A stretch of 64,000 nucleotides of DNA, taken from JAKZVK01 sp965261065 (lineage in GTDB: Bacteria; Acidobacteriota; Terriglobia; Bryobacterales; UBA6623). Position numbers and translations under genes: made by a program. The stretch covers positions 7,750,001 to 7,814,000 of the forward strand of contig OZ253444.1 in the NCBI GenBank assembly GCA_965261065.1, read 5' to 3'. Positions 27,188-37,834 of this stretch are shown one piece after another (within the stretch, counting starts at the first letter, position 1; each line of letters starts with the position of its first letter). A model generated the notes under the pieces. It worked only from the letters and a program-made list of their open reading frames with translations. It ran no database searches and was not told the DNA's origin.

Positions 27188-27886
27188 CTACATGATTCCG
27201 TACTTGTCAAAGGCCTCTAAGGCGGACATCCCTCCTTCGATGGCCTTGCCCACCAGCTTTTCCCCACGTGATTTTTCGAGCGCCTTCGTGATGACCTCTT
27301 CCTCGGCTTCCCGCGGCACTACGCAGACGCCGTCAACATCACCCAGCACTAGATCGCCGGGCTTGACGCTAACACCCGCTACCTCGAGCCGGCAGCGGAA
27401 GTCGACCACTTTGGCGCGCGCGGCGAAGTCCTGGGCATAAGGCCCCCACGAGAACGTTGGGAACTCCAACGCCAGCAACCCATGCGCGTCGCGACAGTAG
27501 CCGTTCATCACCGCGCCGACGCAGCCGAGCATCTTGGCACGGGTGGCCATCAATTCACCCCACAGCGCGTAGCGGGGCGAGCCGCCGCCGCCAAAGTAGA
27601 TCTCGTTCGGCTTCAGGTCATCGAGCGCTTGGAGCATGATGCCGAAGTTGCGCGCCAGCAACGGGTTTTCGGGGTCGGGTGATTCGGGTTCGTCGAGCCA
27701 GTCCGCCGCCAGTACGGTCATGGCACGACCGATCGTGCGCATCGACGGCTCCAGCGGACGCACCTGTGGCGGGAGGAACTGATGCAGTAGACCCATCTTG
27801 TCCATCGCATCGCCTACGACGGCGGTAAAAAGCTCACGCCTTGCAAGATCGAATAACTCTTCGTCAGATTTCCACTCAACGCTCAT
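27188..27886 (-). CDS. RraA-like / 4-hydroxy-4-methyl-2-oxoglutarate aldolase family protein
   Basis: 232 residues with the RraA fold signature: TAVVGDAMDKMG, RTIGRAMTV, LWGELMATRAKMLGCVGAVM, NGYCRDAHGLL, and VKPGDLVLGDVDGVCVVP, in which the Gly-Asp-x-Asp-Gly-Val motif is characteristic. Members are divalent-metal aldolases or decarboxylases of 2-oxo acids, or RNase E inhibitors. The sugar-enzyme neighbours favour the metabolic role. It sits 67 bases downstream of the epimerase-like gene on the same strand, probably one operon. Confidence 0.85.
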   Translation of the reverse strand: MSVEWKSDEELFDLARRELFTAVVGDAMDKMGLLHQFLPPQVRPLEPSMRTIGRAMTVLAADWLDEPESPDPENPLLARNFGIMLQALDDLKPNEIYFGGGGSPRYALWGELMATRAKMLGCVGAVMNGYCRDAHGLLALEFPTFSWGPYAQDFAARAKVVDFRCRLEVAGVSVKPGDLVLGDVDGVCVVPREAEEEVITKALEKSRGEKLVGKAIEGGMSALEAFDKYGIM

Positions 27887-27953
27887 GTTTGTGTTGTTCT
27901 CTCAATTGGAATGGGGGCTTGCAGGGAACTGAGCCGTAGCCACTTGCAGAGCG

Positions 27954-28793
27954 TCACGCCGCCGCCCACGCCTTGCGCAGGTAGGCCGCTCCTTCGAAAG
28001 CAATGGCGTCGTTCGACGGCGCCAGATCGCGCCAGATCGCGGTCGCGGCCGCGAGGTCCGGGATCGTCCCGTTGAAAGATTCGATCGTCAACCAGCCGTC
28101 GTAACCGATCTCCTTGAGCGCACCCAGCACTCCCGCCCAATCAGTATGGCCGGTGCCGGGAACGCCCCGGTCATTCTCGCACGTGTGCACGTGCTTGAGC
28201 CGCGAACCGCACAGCCGGTACGCCGCCACGACATCCTTTTCCTCGATGTTGGCGTGAAAAGTGTCGAACAGAATGCCGACGTGCGGGCTGCCGACCTCGT
28301 CAACGAAACGCACAGTGTCATCGGCGGTATTGAGGAAGTACGTCTCGAAACGGTTCAGCGGTTCGACGGCCAGTTCCACACCGGCGTCGGCGAGGGCGGG
28401 CTCAAGTTGTTGGTGGAACTCGACGCCCCACTTCCACTCGTCTTCGTTGCGGCGGCGGCCGGGTAGATGTCCGACGGGGGAGTACGTCGGCCCTGCGATC
28501 AAGTCCACGCCGGTCTCGGCAGCGGCGGCAATCAAGCGCTTCCAATGATCGAGCGTGGCGGCGCGCACCGACGCGTCGTCGCTGATGGGGTTCTTGCCCG
28601 GCGGATTGACCGAGCAGAACGTGCAGCCCAGCTCGTAATCCGCCAGCGCCTTCTTGAGGGCGGTGACATCCAGATCCGCCGCATCGAACGCCGGCACCTC
28701 GATGCCATCGACACCCGCCTTCCTGATCGCCTCGAGCGGGATCGACGAGTCGAACGCCCCCGACCAGATCATCGTGTTCACACCGATTCGCAT
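27954..28793 (-). CDS. Sugar phosphate isomerase/epimerase (xylose isomerase-like TIM barrel)
   Basis: 279 residues. The fold is of the AP endonuclease 2/xylose-isomerase type. Likely metal ligands are visible: E in LAVEPLNRFETYF, D in VGILFDTFHANIEE, H in LKHVHTCENDRG, E in WLTIESFNG. These four positions match D-tagatose 3-epimerase/psicose epimerase relatives. It starts an apparent two-gene operon with the RraA-like gene and is divergent from the amidohydrolase at 28933, which suggests a shared regulatory gap of about 140 bases. Confidence 0.88.
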   Translation of the reverse strand: MRIGVNTMIWSGAFDSSIPLEAIRKAGVDGIEVPAFDAADLDVTALKKALADYELGCTFCSVNPPGKNPISDDASVRAATLDHWKRLIAAAAETGVDLIAGPTYSPVGHLPGRRRNEDEWKWGVEFHQQLEPALADAGVELAVEPLNRFETYFLNTADDTVRFVDEVGSPHVGILFDTFHANIEEKDVVAAYRLCGSRLKHVHTCENDRGVPGTGHTDWAGVLGALKEIGYDGWLTIESFNGTIPDLAAATAIWRDLAPSNDAIAFEGAAYLRKAWAAA

Positions 28794-28932
28794 GGCAGGG
28801 TCTCCGCTCCCCGCGCCACCCTTATAAGCCGATAACCGCGGGGATCTGCCATTATAGGACCACCCGAGACACGCAGGGGCGGACCGTGCTGTTTACCAAG
28901 ACGTCTCAAGCCCCTCGCTGCGGGGTGAACCC

Positions 28933-29868
28933 ATGAAAACGCGACGAGACTTCCTCACCCAGTCCGCTGGGGCCCTGGCTGCCGCTGGTGCGGCCGGCGC
29001 GCAAGCCGCTCCGCCCAAAAAGCGCCTCATCATCGACACCCACATCGAGTTCTGGACCTCGGAGCCGCGCTTCCCCTTCAACCACCCCGAGCGGCCCGAC
29101 TTCAAGCGCGCCCGCATGGACGCGCCGGTCGAAAACTACGTCGAGCAAATGAAGGACTTCGATGTCCAGTACGCGGTCCTCATCAACCCGCGCTACTTCG
29201 GGTGGGACAACTCCTACATGAGCTACTCCTACCACACCTACAAGCACCTCTTCGTCGCCCACGGCCTGATCAATCCCGAGCACCCCAAGGTCGCCGAACA
29301 CTTGCGCTACTGGGTTAAGGAGCAGGGCTTCCAGGGTATGCGCTTCAGCCCCATCTACCACCCCAAGTCCACTTGGCTGAACTCGAAGGAGCACTACCCG
29401 CTGTGGCGCGAGGCCGAGAAGCTCGGCGTCTGCTTCAACTACTACATCGCGCCGCACCAGATGCCGATGCTCGAAGACATGGCCGGACGCTTCCCAGGCG
29501 TCAACATCGTCGTTGATCACGCCGGCAAGCCCGACTTGAAGCTCGACGACCCCTGGGCTGAGTTCAAGAAGATGTTCCGGCTCAAGAAGTTCCCACACGT
29601 GTGGATCAGCAACTCCGAGCCGTACGAGATGTCGGAGATCAAGAAGTACCCCTACCTCGACACCCTGCCGTTCTACAAAGCGATCTACGAGGAATTCGGC
29701 GGTAAGCAACTCGTCTGGGGCACCGGCTATCCGCGGCCCCGTTGGGAGTTGCCGATGGACAAGGAACTCGAGTTCGTCGACGAGATCTGCGACTTCTACA
29801 GCGCCGAAGACCGCGAGCTACTACTCGGCAAGAACGCGCTCAAGATCTGGAAGTTCCCCGACTACTAG
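28933..29868 (+). CDS. Amidohydrolase_2-family protein with altered metal site, Tat-exported
   Basis: 311 residues. N-terminal MKTRRDFLTQSAGALAAAGA is a twin-arginine signal cleaved near AQAA. The barrel begins LIIDTHIEFW, where the family usually has D-T-H-x-H; here Glu replaces the second His. The C-terminal WGTGYPRP carries Gly where the catalytic Asp of GSDxP is expected. VVDHAGKPD is retained. The missing ligands suggest a changed or lost metal site, so hydrolase activity is uncertain. It is divergent from the epimerase gene and followed by a dispersed hairpin repeat. Confidence 0.82.
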   Translation: MKTRRDFLTQSAGALAAAGAAGAQAAPPKKRLIIDTHIEFWTSEPRFPFNHPERPDFKRARMDAPVENYVEQMKDFDVQYAVLINPRYFGWDNSYMSYSYHTYKHLFVAHGLINPEHPKVAEHLRYWVKEQGFQGMRFSPIYHPKSTWLNSKEHYPLWREAEKLGVCFNYYIAPHQMPMLEDMAGRFPGVNIVVDHAGKPDLKLDDPWAEFKKMFRLKKFPHVWISNSEPYEMSEIKKYPYLDTLPFYKAIYEEFGGKQLVWGTGYPRPRWELPMDKELEFVDEICDFYSAEDRELLLGKNALKIWKFPDY

Positions 29869-29870
29869 AA

Positions 29871-29907
29871 AACCGAGCCGTGACCGTGAGGGAGCGGTCC
29901 GGCACGA
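29871..29907. repeat. Dispersed REP-like hairpin repeat, copy 2
   Basis: Begins three bases after the amidohydrolase stop. It matches the complement of 1288-1325 with one mismatch over about 37 bases, including AACCGAGCCGTGACCG and GGGAGCGGTCCGGCACGA. It lies at a gene 3' end, as copy 1 does. Confidence 0.6.
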
Positions 29908-29963
29908 ACCCTGACGCGAATCAGAGGCCATTAGATCAGCAACACTGGCCTCCGTTGACAGCC

Positions 29964-30362
29964 TCACCGCGAAGCGCCACCGCTGTCCACAGGCCAATAC
30001 CCTTCCACCCCGTAAGCCTCATCTTCCCCCGGCCACGGCGGCATGGTCGCAATCACAAACCGCAACGGCACCTCACCCGTACTACGGAACTGAAAGTGCG
30101 CGCCAAGCGGGATCGTCAACGACACCCCCGGCGATACGTCGACCACTTCCTCCTGCTCCCCTTGCTTGCGCCAAACCTGCCCCCGCCCTTCAAGGAAGTA
30201 CCACATCTCTTCCACCGTGCGATGCGTCACAGGCGACGACACGTGGCCCGGCGGCAGCGTGCAATGGACCGAACTCCCCCGCTCCGTCTCAGTCAACAGC
30301 CGGATCTCGGAGCCATCGGGAGCCAAGCAGTCGTAAGCGTCAGTCAGCGTTTTCGTCTTCAT
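29964..30362 (-). CDS. Small cupin-domain protein
   Basis: 132 residues forming a single cupin. Motif 1 is VTHRTVEEMWYFLEGRGQVW (H and E metal ligands) and motif 2 is VSPGVSLTIPLGAHFQF (H). It may bind a metal and act as an isomerase, oxygenase or ligand-binding protein. It lies between the amidohydrolase and serS, on the same strand as serS and 90 bases after its stop. No specific substrate can be read. Confidence 0.8.
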   Translation of the reverse strand: MKTKTLTDAYDCLAPDGSEIRLLTETERGSSVHCTLPPGHVSSPVTHRTVEEMWYFLEGRGQVWRKQGEQEEVVDVSPGVSLTIPLGAHFQFRSTGEVPLRFVIATMPPWPGEDEAYGVEGYWPVDSGGASR

Positions 30363-30452
30363 CCAGCCACCAAGCCATGTGGCCTAAGGCTCCAGCCTTG
30401 CCGAGAACCGATTCCTCAGTTCTCAGGCCCTCGGAGAGGCATCCTTCCGCCG

Positions 30453-31745
30453 TCACCCCAACTCCCCACCCGGCAGAATCCGCTCCGCGTTCAGGTAAGG
30501 CCGCAACGCCGCAGGCACCTCGACGGTCCCATCCTTCTGCTGATAATTCTCGACAATCGCCACCCACGTACGGCCGATCGCCAAGCCACTTCCATTCAAC
30601 GTGTGGACGAACTGCGACTTGCCCTTCTTTGCGGCCGGATCGCGATAGCGGATCCCCGCCCGCCGCGCCTGGAAGTCCTCGAAATTGCTGCACGAGGAGA
30701 TCTCTTTGAACTCATTCACGCCCGGCAGCCAAACTTCGAGGTCGTAGGTCTTGGCGCTCGAAAACCCGAGATCCCCCGTCGCCAGCACCACCCGCCGATA
30801 AGGAAGCCCGAGCCGGTCGAGGATGTCTTCCGCGTCGGCGGTCAACGATTCCAGCTCGTCGTAACTCTGCTCGGGCAGCGTGAACTTCACCATCTCGACT
30901 TTCTGAAACTGGTGCTGGCGGATGATGCCACGCACGTCGCGCCCGTACGAGCCCGCTTCGCTGCGAAAGCACGGCGTGAAGGCCGTCAGCTTGATAGGGA
31001 ACTCGCCTTGATCGAGCGTATCGTCCCGCAGCAGATTCGTCAGCGGCACCTCGGCGGTAGGGATGAGCCAGTAGTCGGTACCTTCCAACTTGAACAGGTC
31101 TTCGGCGAACTTGGGCAACTGGCCCGTGCCAAACAAGCTGTCGGAGTTGGCGACGAACGGCGGCAACACCTCGGTGTAACCATGCTCGCCGGTATGCACG
31201 TCGAGCATGAAGTTCATCAACGCCCGCTCGAGTTTGGCACCGGCTTTCCAGTAGACCGAGAAGCGCGCTCCGGTGATCTTGGCAGCCTGTTCGAAGTTGA
31301 GGATACCGAGTTCGGGTCCGATGTCCCAGTGCGCTTTCGGCTCGAAATCGAACTCCCGCGGGGTCCCCGAGTGCCGGATCTCGACATTGGCCGACTCGTC
31401 AGTCCCCACCGGCACCGACTCGTGCGGGACGTTCGGGAGCCCACGAAGAATATCTGCGAGCGCACCGTCGAGCGACTTCACGTTGTCCTCGAGGGACTTG
31501 ACATGACCGCCGACCTCGCGGCTCTGCTGGATTGCTTGTTCGGCCTCGCCTCCCTCACGCTTGGCCTTGGCGACTTCGGCGCTCAGGGCGTTGCGTTTCG
31601 CTTTGAGGTTCTCGATCTCGGTAACCGCGGCCCGACGCTGCCCATCGACCTCGTGAAAACGCTCCAACCCTTCGACTTCCCCGCGCGAGGCCAGCCGCTG
31701 CTTGACCTCGTCGAAATTCCGGCGTAAGTAGTTCAGATCCAACAT
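30453..31745 (-). CDS. serS: Seryl-tRNA synthetase
   Basis: 430 residues, the normal length. The N-terminal coiled-coil arm that grips tRNA(Ser) spans about residues 25-100 (LDLNYLRRNFDEVKQRLASR at the start). Class II motif 2 reads PCFRSEAGSYGRDVRGIIRQ, and motif 3 lies in GSGLAIGRTWVAIVENYQ. ATG at 31745 (MLDLNYLRR) matches the conserved N-terminus. It charges tRNA(Ser) with serine in the cytoplasm. Confidence 0.97.
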   Translation of the reverse strand: MLDLNYLRRNFDEVKQRLASRGEVEGLERFHEVDGQRRAAVTEIENLKAKRNALSAEVAKAKREGGEAEQAIQQSREVGGHVKSLEDNVKSLDGALADILRGLPNVPHESVPVGTDESANVEIRHSGTPREFDFEPKAHWDIGPELGILNFEQAAKITGARFSVYWKAGAKLERALMNFMLDVHTGEHGYTEVLPPFVANSDSLFGTGQLPKFAEDLFKLEGTDYWLIPTAEVPLTNLLRDDTLDQGEFPIKLTAFTPCFRSEAGSYGRDVRGIIRQHQFQKVEMVKFTLPEQSYDELESLTADAEDILDRLGLPYRRVVLATGDLGFSSAKTYDLEVWLPGVNEFKEISSCSNFEDFQARRAGIRYRDPAAKKGKSQFVHTLNGSGLAIGRTWVAIVENYQQKDGTVEVPAALRPYLNAERILPGGELG

Positions 31746-31911
31746 GGAATCCCCAGTGTAACCAGCAGCCGGGCTACCCCGCAGGGCTGAGGTTGAGCCC
31801 CTGCAGGCCCGCCTTGAACTGTAGGGGCACGGCATGCCGTGCACACGCCTCGAACCGCATCCCATCCCGCCGCCAACGGTGCAATGACAAGGGCGAACCC
31901 TGTCGATCCCC

Positions 31912-31917
31912 TATAAT
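31912..31917 (+). promoter_or_regulatory. Perfect -10 box (TATAAT) immediately before a GTG start
   Basis: TATAAT ends six bases before the GTG at 31924, the usual distance to a transcription start. No Shine-Dalgarno fits between them, so the lipoprotein mRNA could be leaderless. No good -35 hexamer lies at 17 bases; TGACAA at 31885-31890 is 21 bases upstream. Confidence 0.45.
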
Positions 31918-31923
31918 TTGGGG

Positions 31924-32445
31924 GTGCTCCCATTGCTCCGACCTCATCATTGGCCTCGCAGGCTATCGTGGCCTGTCACCGTGCTGTTATTACTGTTGTC
32001 GATCGCGGGTTGCGGCTCGGACGAGAAGTCCGATGTCGCTGTGCGCGAGGCGGTCCGTGCGCATCTCGCCGGCCTCACGGACCTGTCATTGGGCAAAATG
32101 ACCGTCGAAGTCGACAACGTCGAATACGACGGCAGCAACGCGACCGCCCAGGTAACGATCGCCACCAGGGAGGATCCGCAGGCAAGCATGAAGATGGCCT
32201 ATCGTCTTCGGCGGTCGGGCTCGCAATGGATCGTGGAAGCACCGGTAGCCGGCTCTTCTCCGGGCGCTCATGGCGGTACGGGCGCTGGCGGAGGGGCCAT
32301 GCCTCTGGGCCACCCGCCCGCGAACCCACCCATCGGCGAGCAGCCGAAGGCAGGTGGGCAAGGCTTGCCGCCTGGCCACCCGACGGTGCAGGGGGGCTCG
32401 GCTTCTCAGGAGTTGCCCCAAGGCCATCCCCCGGTAGCACAATAG
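31924..32445 (+). CDS. Hypothetical lipoprotein with His-Pro-Pro repeats
   Basis: About 173 residues. A basic N-terminus and hydrophobic core end in a lipobox (LLLLLSIAGC). A small alpha/beta domain follows (VREAVRAHLAGLTDLSLGKM, ATAQVTIATREDPQASMKM). The C-terminal 60 residues are Gly/Pro-rich with three GHPP/GHPT repeats that could bind metal or cell wall. GTG at 31924 (or TTG at 31918) must be the start, since no later codon leaves a workable signal peptide. The family is not recognised. It is followed 72 bases later by hemL. Confidence 0.65.
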   Translation: MLPLLRPHHWPRRLSWPVTVLLLLLSIAGCGSDEKSDVAVREAVRAHLAGLTDLSLGKMTVEVDNVEYDGSNATAQVTIATREDPQASMKMAYRLRRSGSQWIVEAPVAGSSPGAHGGTGAGGGAMPLGHPPANPPIGEQPKAGGQGLPPGHPTVQGGSASQELPQGHPPVAQ

Positions 32446-32517
32446 CCGGGCCGGCATCCTAGACAGATCCCATCGGTCGAACGCCGATCGGCCCTCCGAA
32501 GAAAGGACCAAAAGCCC

Positions 32518-33876
32518 ATGGACCAGGAAACCCCGGCAGACGGCCAGTCAAACGGGTCGCCGCGAGATTCCGTGAACGTTAGCCGCGGTCACGACCGCTC
32601 GCGCGAGCTATTCAAGAAAGCCGAGCAGCACATCCCCGGAGGTGTCAACTCGCCGGCTCGCGCTTTTCGGGCCGTCGGTGGCGATCCGGTGTTCATCGAC
32701 CGTGGCCAGGGGCCTTTCCTCTATGACGCCGACGGCAACGCCTATCTCGATTATGTGGGCTCATGGGGACCGCTGATTCTCGGCCACCGGCACACCCGTG
32801 TCACCAAGGCGCTCTATCAGGTCATCAAGACCGGCACGAGCTTCGGCGCTCCAACCGAGCGCGAGGTCGAGATGGCGGACCTCATCTGCGAGCTGGTCGG
32901 CTCGATCGAAATGGTGCGGCTCGTCAACTCCGGTACGGAAGCGACGATGAGCGCCCTTCGCGCGGCGCGCGGCTACACCGGCCGCGATCTTGCCGTCAAG
33001 TTTATCGGCTGCTACCACGGCCACGTGGATTCGCTGCTGGTCAAGGCGGGCTCGGGGCTCGCGACGCTCGGCATGTCGGACTCCGGCGGCGTCCCCCAGT
33101 CTTTCAGCGAAACGACGATTCCGCTGCCGTTCAACTCGGTGGAGGCCGTCGGGGATTGTTTCAAGCAACACGGCGACAAGATCGCCTGTGTGATCGTCGA
33201 GCCGGTGGTCGGCAACATGGGATGCGTCCCGCCCGCGCCCGGCTATCTGGAAGCGTTGCGCGAGATCACCGAGCGCCATGGCGCGTTGCTGATCTTCGAC
33301 GAGGTGATGACCGGCTTTCGCGTGACCTTAGGCGGAGCGCAACAGCTCTACGGTGTCGAGCCGGACCTGACAACGCTCGGCAAGGTGATCGGCGGTGGCC
33401 TGCCGGTGGGCGCCTACGGCGGCCGCAAAGACGTGATGAGCAAGGTCGCCCCGCTCGGACCCGTGTACCAGGCCGGCACGCTCTCGGGGAACCCGCTGGC
33501 CGTCGCCGGCGGCTTGGCGACCCTGCGTGTTTTGCGCGACTCACCCGAGATCTACGAGACGCTCGACCAAAACGCCGCCCGCCTGGTGGATGGCGTTGTA
33601 GCAGCGGCGAAGAAGGCCGGCATACCGATGACGGTGAACCGCGTCGGCTCGATGTTTACTTTCTTTTTCAACGAAGGGCCGGTCACCGATTTCGACGGCG
33701 CCTCAAAGAGCGACACCGACCGCTTCGCACTCTTTTTCCGGCGGATGCTGGAGTCGGGCGTCTACTTGCCCTGCTCGCAGTTTGAAGCCGCGTTTCTCTC
33801 CGCGGCCCACAGCAGCGACCACATCGACGCAACCATCCGCGCAGCCGAAGAGGCGTTCAGTGGACTCGCGGCCTGA
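32518..33876 (+). CDS. hemL: Glutamate-1-semialdehyde 2,1-aminomutase
   Basis: 452 residues. A class III PLP aminotransferase that makes 5-aminolevulinate in the C5 haem pathway. Signatures: HIPGGVNSPARAF, VRLVNSGTEATMSALRAARG, LIFDEVMTGFRV, and the PLP lysine in TTLGKVIGGGLPVGAYGG. The N-terminal about 25 residues before SRELFKKAEQ are an extension. GAAAGGA lies 11 bases before the ATG. Confidence 0.97.
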   Translation: MDQETPADGQSNGSPRDSVNVSRGHDRSRELFKKAEQHIPGGVNSPARAFRAVGGDPVFIDRGQGPFLYDADGNAYLDYVGSWGPLILGHRHTRVTKALYQVIKTGTSFGAPTEREVEMADLICELVGSIEMVRLVNSGTEATMSALRAARGYTGRDLAVKFIGCYHGHVDSLLVKAGSGLATLGMSDSGGVPQSFSETTIPLPFNSVEAVGDCFKQHGDKIACVIVEPVVGNMGCVPPAPGYLEALREITERHGALLIFDEVMTGFRVTLGGAQQLYGVEPDLTTLGKVIGGGLPVGAYGGRKDVMSKVAPLGPVYQAGTLSGNPLAVAGGLATLRVLRDSPEIYETLDQNAARLVDGVVAAAKKAGIPMTVNRVGSMFTFFFNEGPVTDFDGASKSDTDRFALFFRRMLESGVYLPCSQFEAAFLSAAHSSDHIDATIRAAEEAFSGLAA

Positions 33877-33911
33877 GGTCTCGGAACCTCTATCGGCACG
33901 CAACGACCGGC

Positions 33912-34748
33912 TCACTTCAGCGCGAAGTCGAGGTACGCCAGGTATCCACAGATGAGCTGATAGGTCTCGTGGTACTGTTTGCTGTCGATCAACTTCAGTT
34001 CGTCGCGCGAACTGTGTATGTACTTCAAACTTTCCTGATTCAACGCATGGATCGTGATCGCGGGGATGCCAATCTTGGCAAACGATGCAGAGTCGGTAGT
34101 GCCAATCTTATCTACGTCGACGCCGGAGACAGGCAGCTTCATGACGTCCGCGATGTAGCCCATGAAGTTTACGAGATTCTTATCCGCTTTGCTCACCCAG
34201 ACAGCGGTCGGAGAGATTCCGAGGCACTCCAGATTGACCATCGCCCGCGTTTGGGCCCTCTCGTCTTCGGTGAGCTGCTTGGCGTAGAACTTGCAGCCCT
34301 TCAGCCCTTTCTCTTCCGCGCTGAATCCGATGAAGACGAACGTGTGGCTGCGCTCGTGGTCCTTCAGGCTCTGCCACAGACTCGGCAGTAAAGATGCCCC
34401 GGACCAGTTGTCGACCGCGCCGTAGCTGTCAGGCACGGTGTCGAAATGAGCGCCGACGATAATGGTGGCGTCGGTCTTGCCCGGCAAGGTGCAGATGACA
34501 TTCGGCTCTTTGAACCCCTTGATCTTCTGTTCGACCAGGAGGTCGTCGCGACAACCGGCCTCTTCAAACAGGGCCTTGACTTTCGTTCGGCGCTCACCGT
34601 TGCGATGAGAAAGCTGCTGGAGTCGAGCATCGAGGACATCCGGCTGGATGGGCGTGAACTCGATTTTCTGACCGAAAGCCTAGGTGCTCAGCAGGAGCGA
34701 AAGCAGCAGGCTCAGGCTAGCGATCGTCCAGGCGGAATGCGGTTTCAT
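33912..34748 (-). pseudogene. M28-family zinc aminopeptidase with in-frame amber codon after the signal peptide
   Basis: From the ATG at 34748 the frame encodes a signal peptide (MKPHSAWTIASLSLLLSLLL) of 22 codons, then TAG at 34682-34680. It continues in the same frame AFGQKIEFTPIQPDVL through a complete M28 domain to 33912. Zinc ligands are visible: H and D in VGAHFDTVPDSYGAVDNWSG, E-E in FSAEEKGLKG, E in VNLECLG, H in ITIHALNQ. No ATG or GTG lies between the TAG and the first zinc ligand. The product would be exported to cleave N-terminal residues if read through. It is either a young pseudogene or a sequence error. Confidence 0.8.
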
Positions 34749-34836
34749 CCCGGCGTGATGTTACTTCGATCCGACGCGCCGCGTTCAGCTACTGTAAGCT
34801 GATCACGGTTCGAGCAAGAGAAACAGCGGCCACCCG

Positions 34837-35649
34837 TTACTGTTTGGGCGGCTGCTCTTCCTGCGCTTCGGTGTCGTCGACGATCTCACCGAACGTGATG
34901 TCGGCGTCGCTCTTGAACTGCTTGTAGTCTTCGTATTTGATGATCATGCGGATGCGCTGGTCGCTGTTCTTGAAGTGCAAAACGTCATCCGCGCGAGTGT
35001 AGACGGGGAACCAGTATTTGCCGTCTATCTGGTCGCGGTAGGTTTCAAAACGGGGAAACTGGTTGTCTTCATTTTTCTTGAGTTTGCCGATGCCCTTGCC
35101 GTAGGTCTTGACGATCTGTAGATCTATCTGGTCGACCCAGATCTGCCCCTCGAAGTAGCGCTTGCCCTTCTCGAGTTGCTTCGGCTTCACGGCAAAGGTG
35201 TAGCACTCAATCTCGTCCACCTTCTCGGGGCCGAGATAGCGGACGTGGTAATCGTTGCGCTCCGCGGTCGTCATCACAAAGGGCTGCACGTCGCGCAGGT
35301 CCTGCATATCTTGCGGCGTGAGACTGATGTTCTGAAGCGTCGAAACCGGTGCGAAGACGACCCGCTCGTTCCGCCGGCCGTCCCCACTGTAGATGATGTC
35401 TTGCACGATCTCATACTTACCGCGCACGCGGCCCGAGTCAGTGTACTCGAGGATCTTGACCGTCTGGCGGTAGGTGTAGTTGCCGCGGGCCTTGGAGAAC
35501 TCCGTTTCCTTGGCGATAAAGTTGTCGATGAGCTGCTCGACCGGCATCGGCAGGTTGCCGACCGCCAAGTCGGCTGCTGGTGCGGGTATGGCAAAACCCC
35601 CAACCAGTGCCAAAACTGTGACAAGCGTAGTGAGTGCCAAGACTCTCAT
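34837..35649 (-). CDS. Exported outer-membrane lipoprotein-sorting-like protein
   Basis: 270 residues from the ATG at 35649 (MRVLALTTLVTVLALVGGFA gives a signal peptide). The mature part has a LolA/MucB-like beta-rich layout: NYTYRQTVKILEYTDSGRVR, GKRYFEGQIWVDQIDLQIVK, and GKYWFPVYTRADD. It ends acidic, EAQEEQPPKQ. Proteins of this sort are conserved in Acidobacteriota without assigned function. It is read in the same direction as the peptidase 88 bases further on and may be co-transcribed. Confidence 0.65.
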   Translation of the reverse strand: MRVLALTTLVTVLALVGGFAIPAPAADLAVGNLPMPVEQLIDNFIAKETEFSKARGNYTYRQTVKILEYTDSGRVRGKYEIVQDIIYSGDGRRNERVVFAPVSTLQNISLTPQDMQDLRDVQPFVMTTAERNDYHVRYLGPEKVDEIECYTFAVKPKQLEKGKRYFEGQIWVDQIDLQIVKTYGKGIGKLKKNEDNQFPRFETYRDQIDGKYWFPVYTRADDVLHFKNSDQRIRMIIKYEDYKQFKSDADITFGEIVDDTEAQEEQPPKQ

Positions 35650-35776
35650 CGTCGTTCTCCCGTGGGCCACAGGTGACCCTCAATTGTCAATTATCCCACC
35701 GATGACGGACCGCTGCTCGTTTTCACAGACGTTCGCCGGCCGGCTTGGGTTGCCGGTGAAGGCCCGAAAATATCGC

Positions 35777-37318
<1,542 letters not shown>

Positions 37319-37379
37319 GGCGTTGCCTGCATCGGACGCGCGAGGGGAGGCGGGAAACGGCTCCCCGTCAGCCGCCGTG

Positions 37380-37679
37380 TCACCGGTCGCGCGCGATTCG
37401 CTTAGCGCGGCGAAAGGAGGAAATGCCGAAGCCCAACAAGACGAGGACGAACAGCCCGACCGTGGCTAGTTTGAACGGCGCGTTGGGGTCGCTATCCATG
37501 CTTTGAAAGTTGCTGATGAGTCCCTCGCTGCCAAAGATGAAGAACAGCGCGAACGCGAAGAAAATGAAGCCCGTCACCTCATGGAACAGCTCCCGCGCCA
37601 TGCCCCAGAGCTTCGGGATGAACTTCTTGACCTCGTTCAGCCCGATGGTAAACAGCTTCATCACCATGGCAGTCATCAT
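37380..37679 (-). CDS. Small membrane protein with two transmembrane segments
   Basis: 99 residues from the ATG at 37679. Two hydrophobic stretches: VTGFIFFAFALFFIFGSEG and LATVGLFVLVLLGFGISSF, followed by a basic tail (FRRAKRIARDR). No family recognised. It lies 61 bases upstream of the mutase on the same strand and might be in its operon. An upstream extension to 37826 is open but low-complexity. Confidence 0.6.
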   Translation of the reverse strand: MMTAMVMKLFTIGLNEVKKFIPKLWGMARELFHEVTGFIFFAFALFFIFGSEGLISNFQSMDSDPNAPFKLATVGLFVLVLLGFGISSFRRAKRIARDR

Positions 37680-37834
37680 GCTAGCAAAGCGATTCCTCGG
37701 CAGTAGCCGGAGGTTCATCCGTGGACAAGGCCGGCTCCGAGGAACCACATGGAACGACTGAAGATGAAACTGAGACACTACCCCGAGGGTTGCGCGCGCT
37801 TGGATTAGGTTCGAGTATGGAGACAAGATCCCCT

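Noticed and set aside
29742..31727. 661-codon plus-strand open frame across the amidohydrolase end, cupin and serS
   Set aside because: It is antisense to serS and the cupin and out of frame with the amidohydrolase; composition is that of a high-GC shadow frame.
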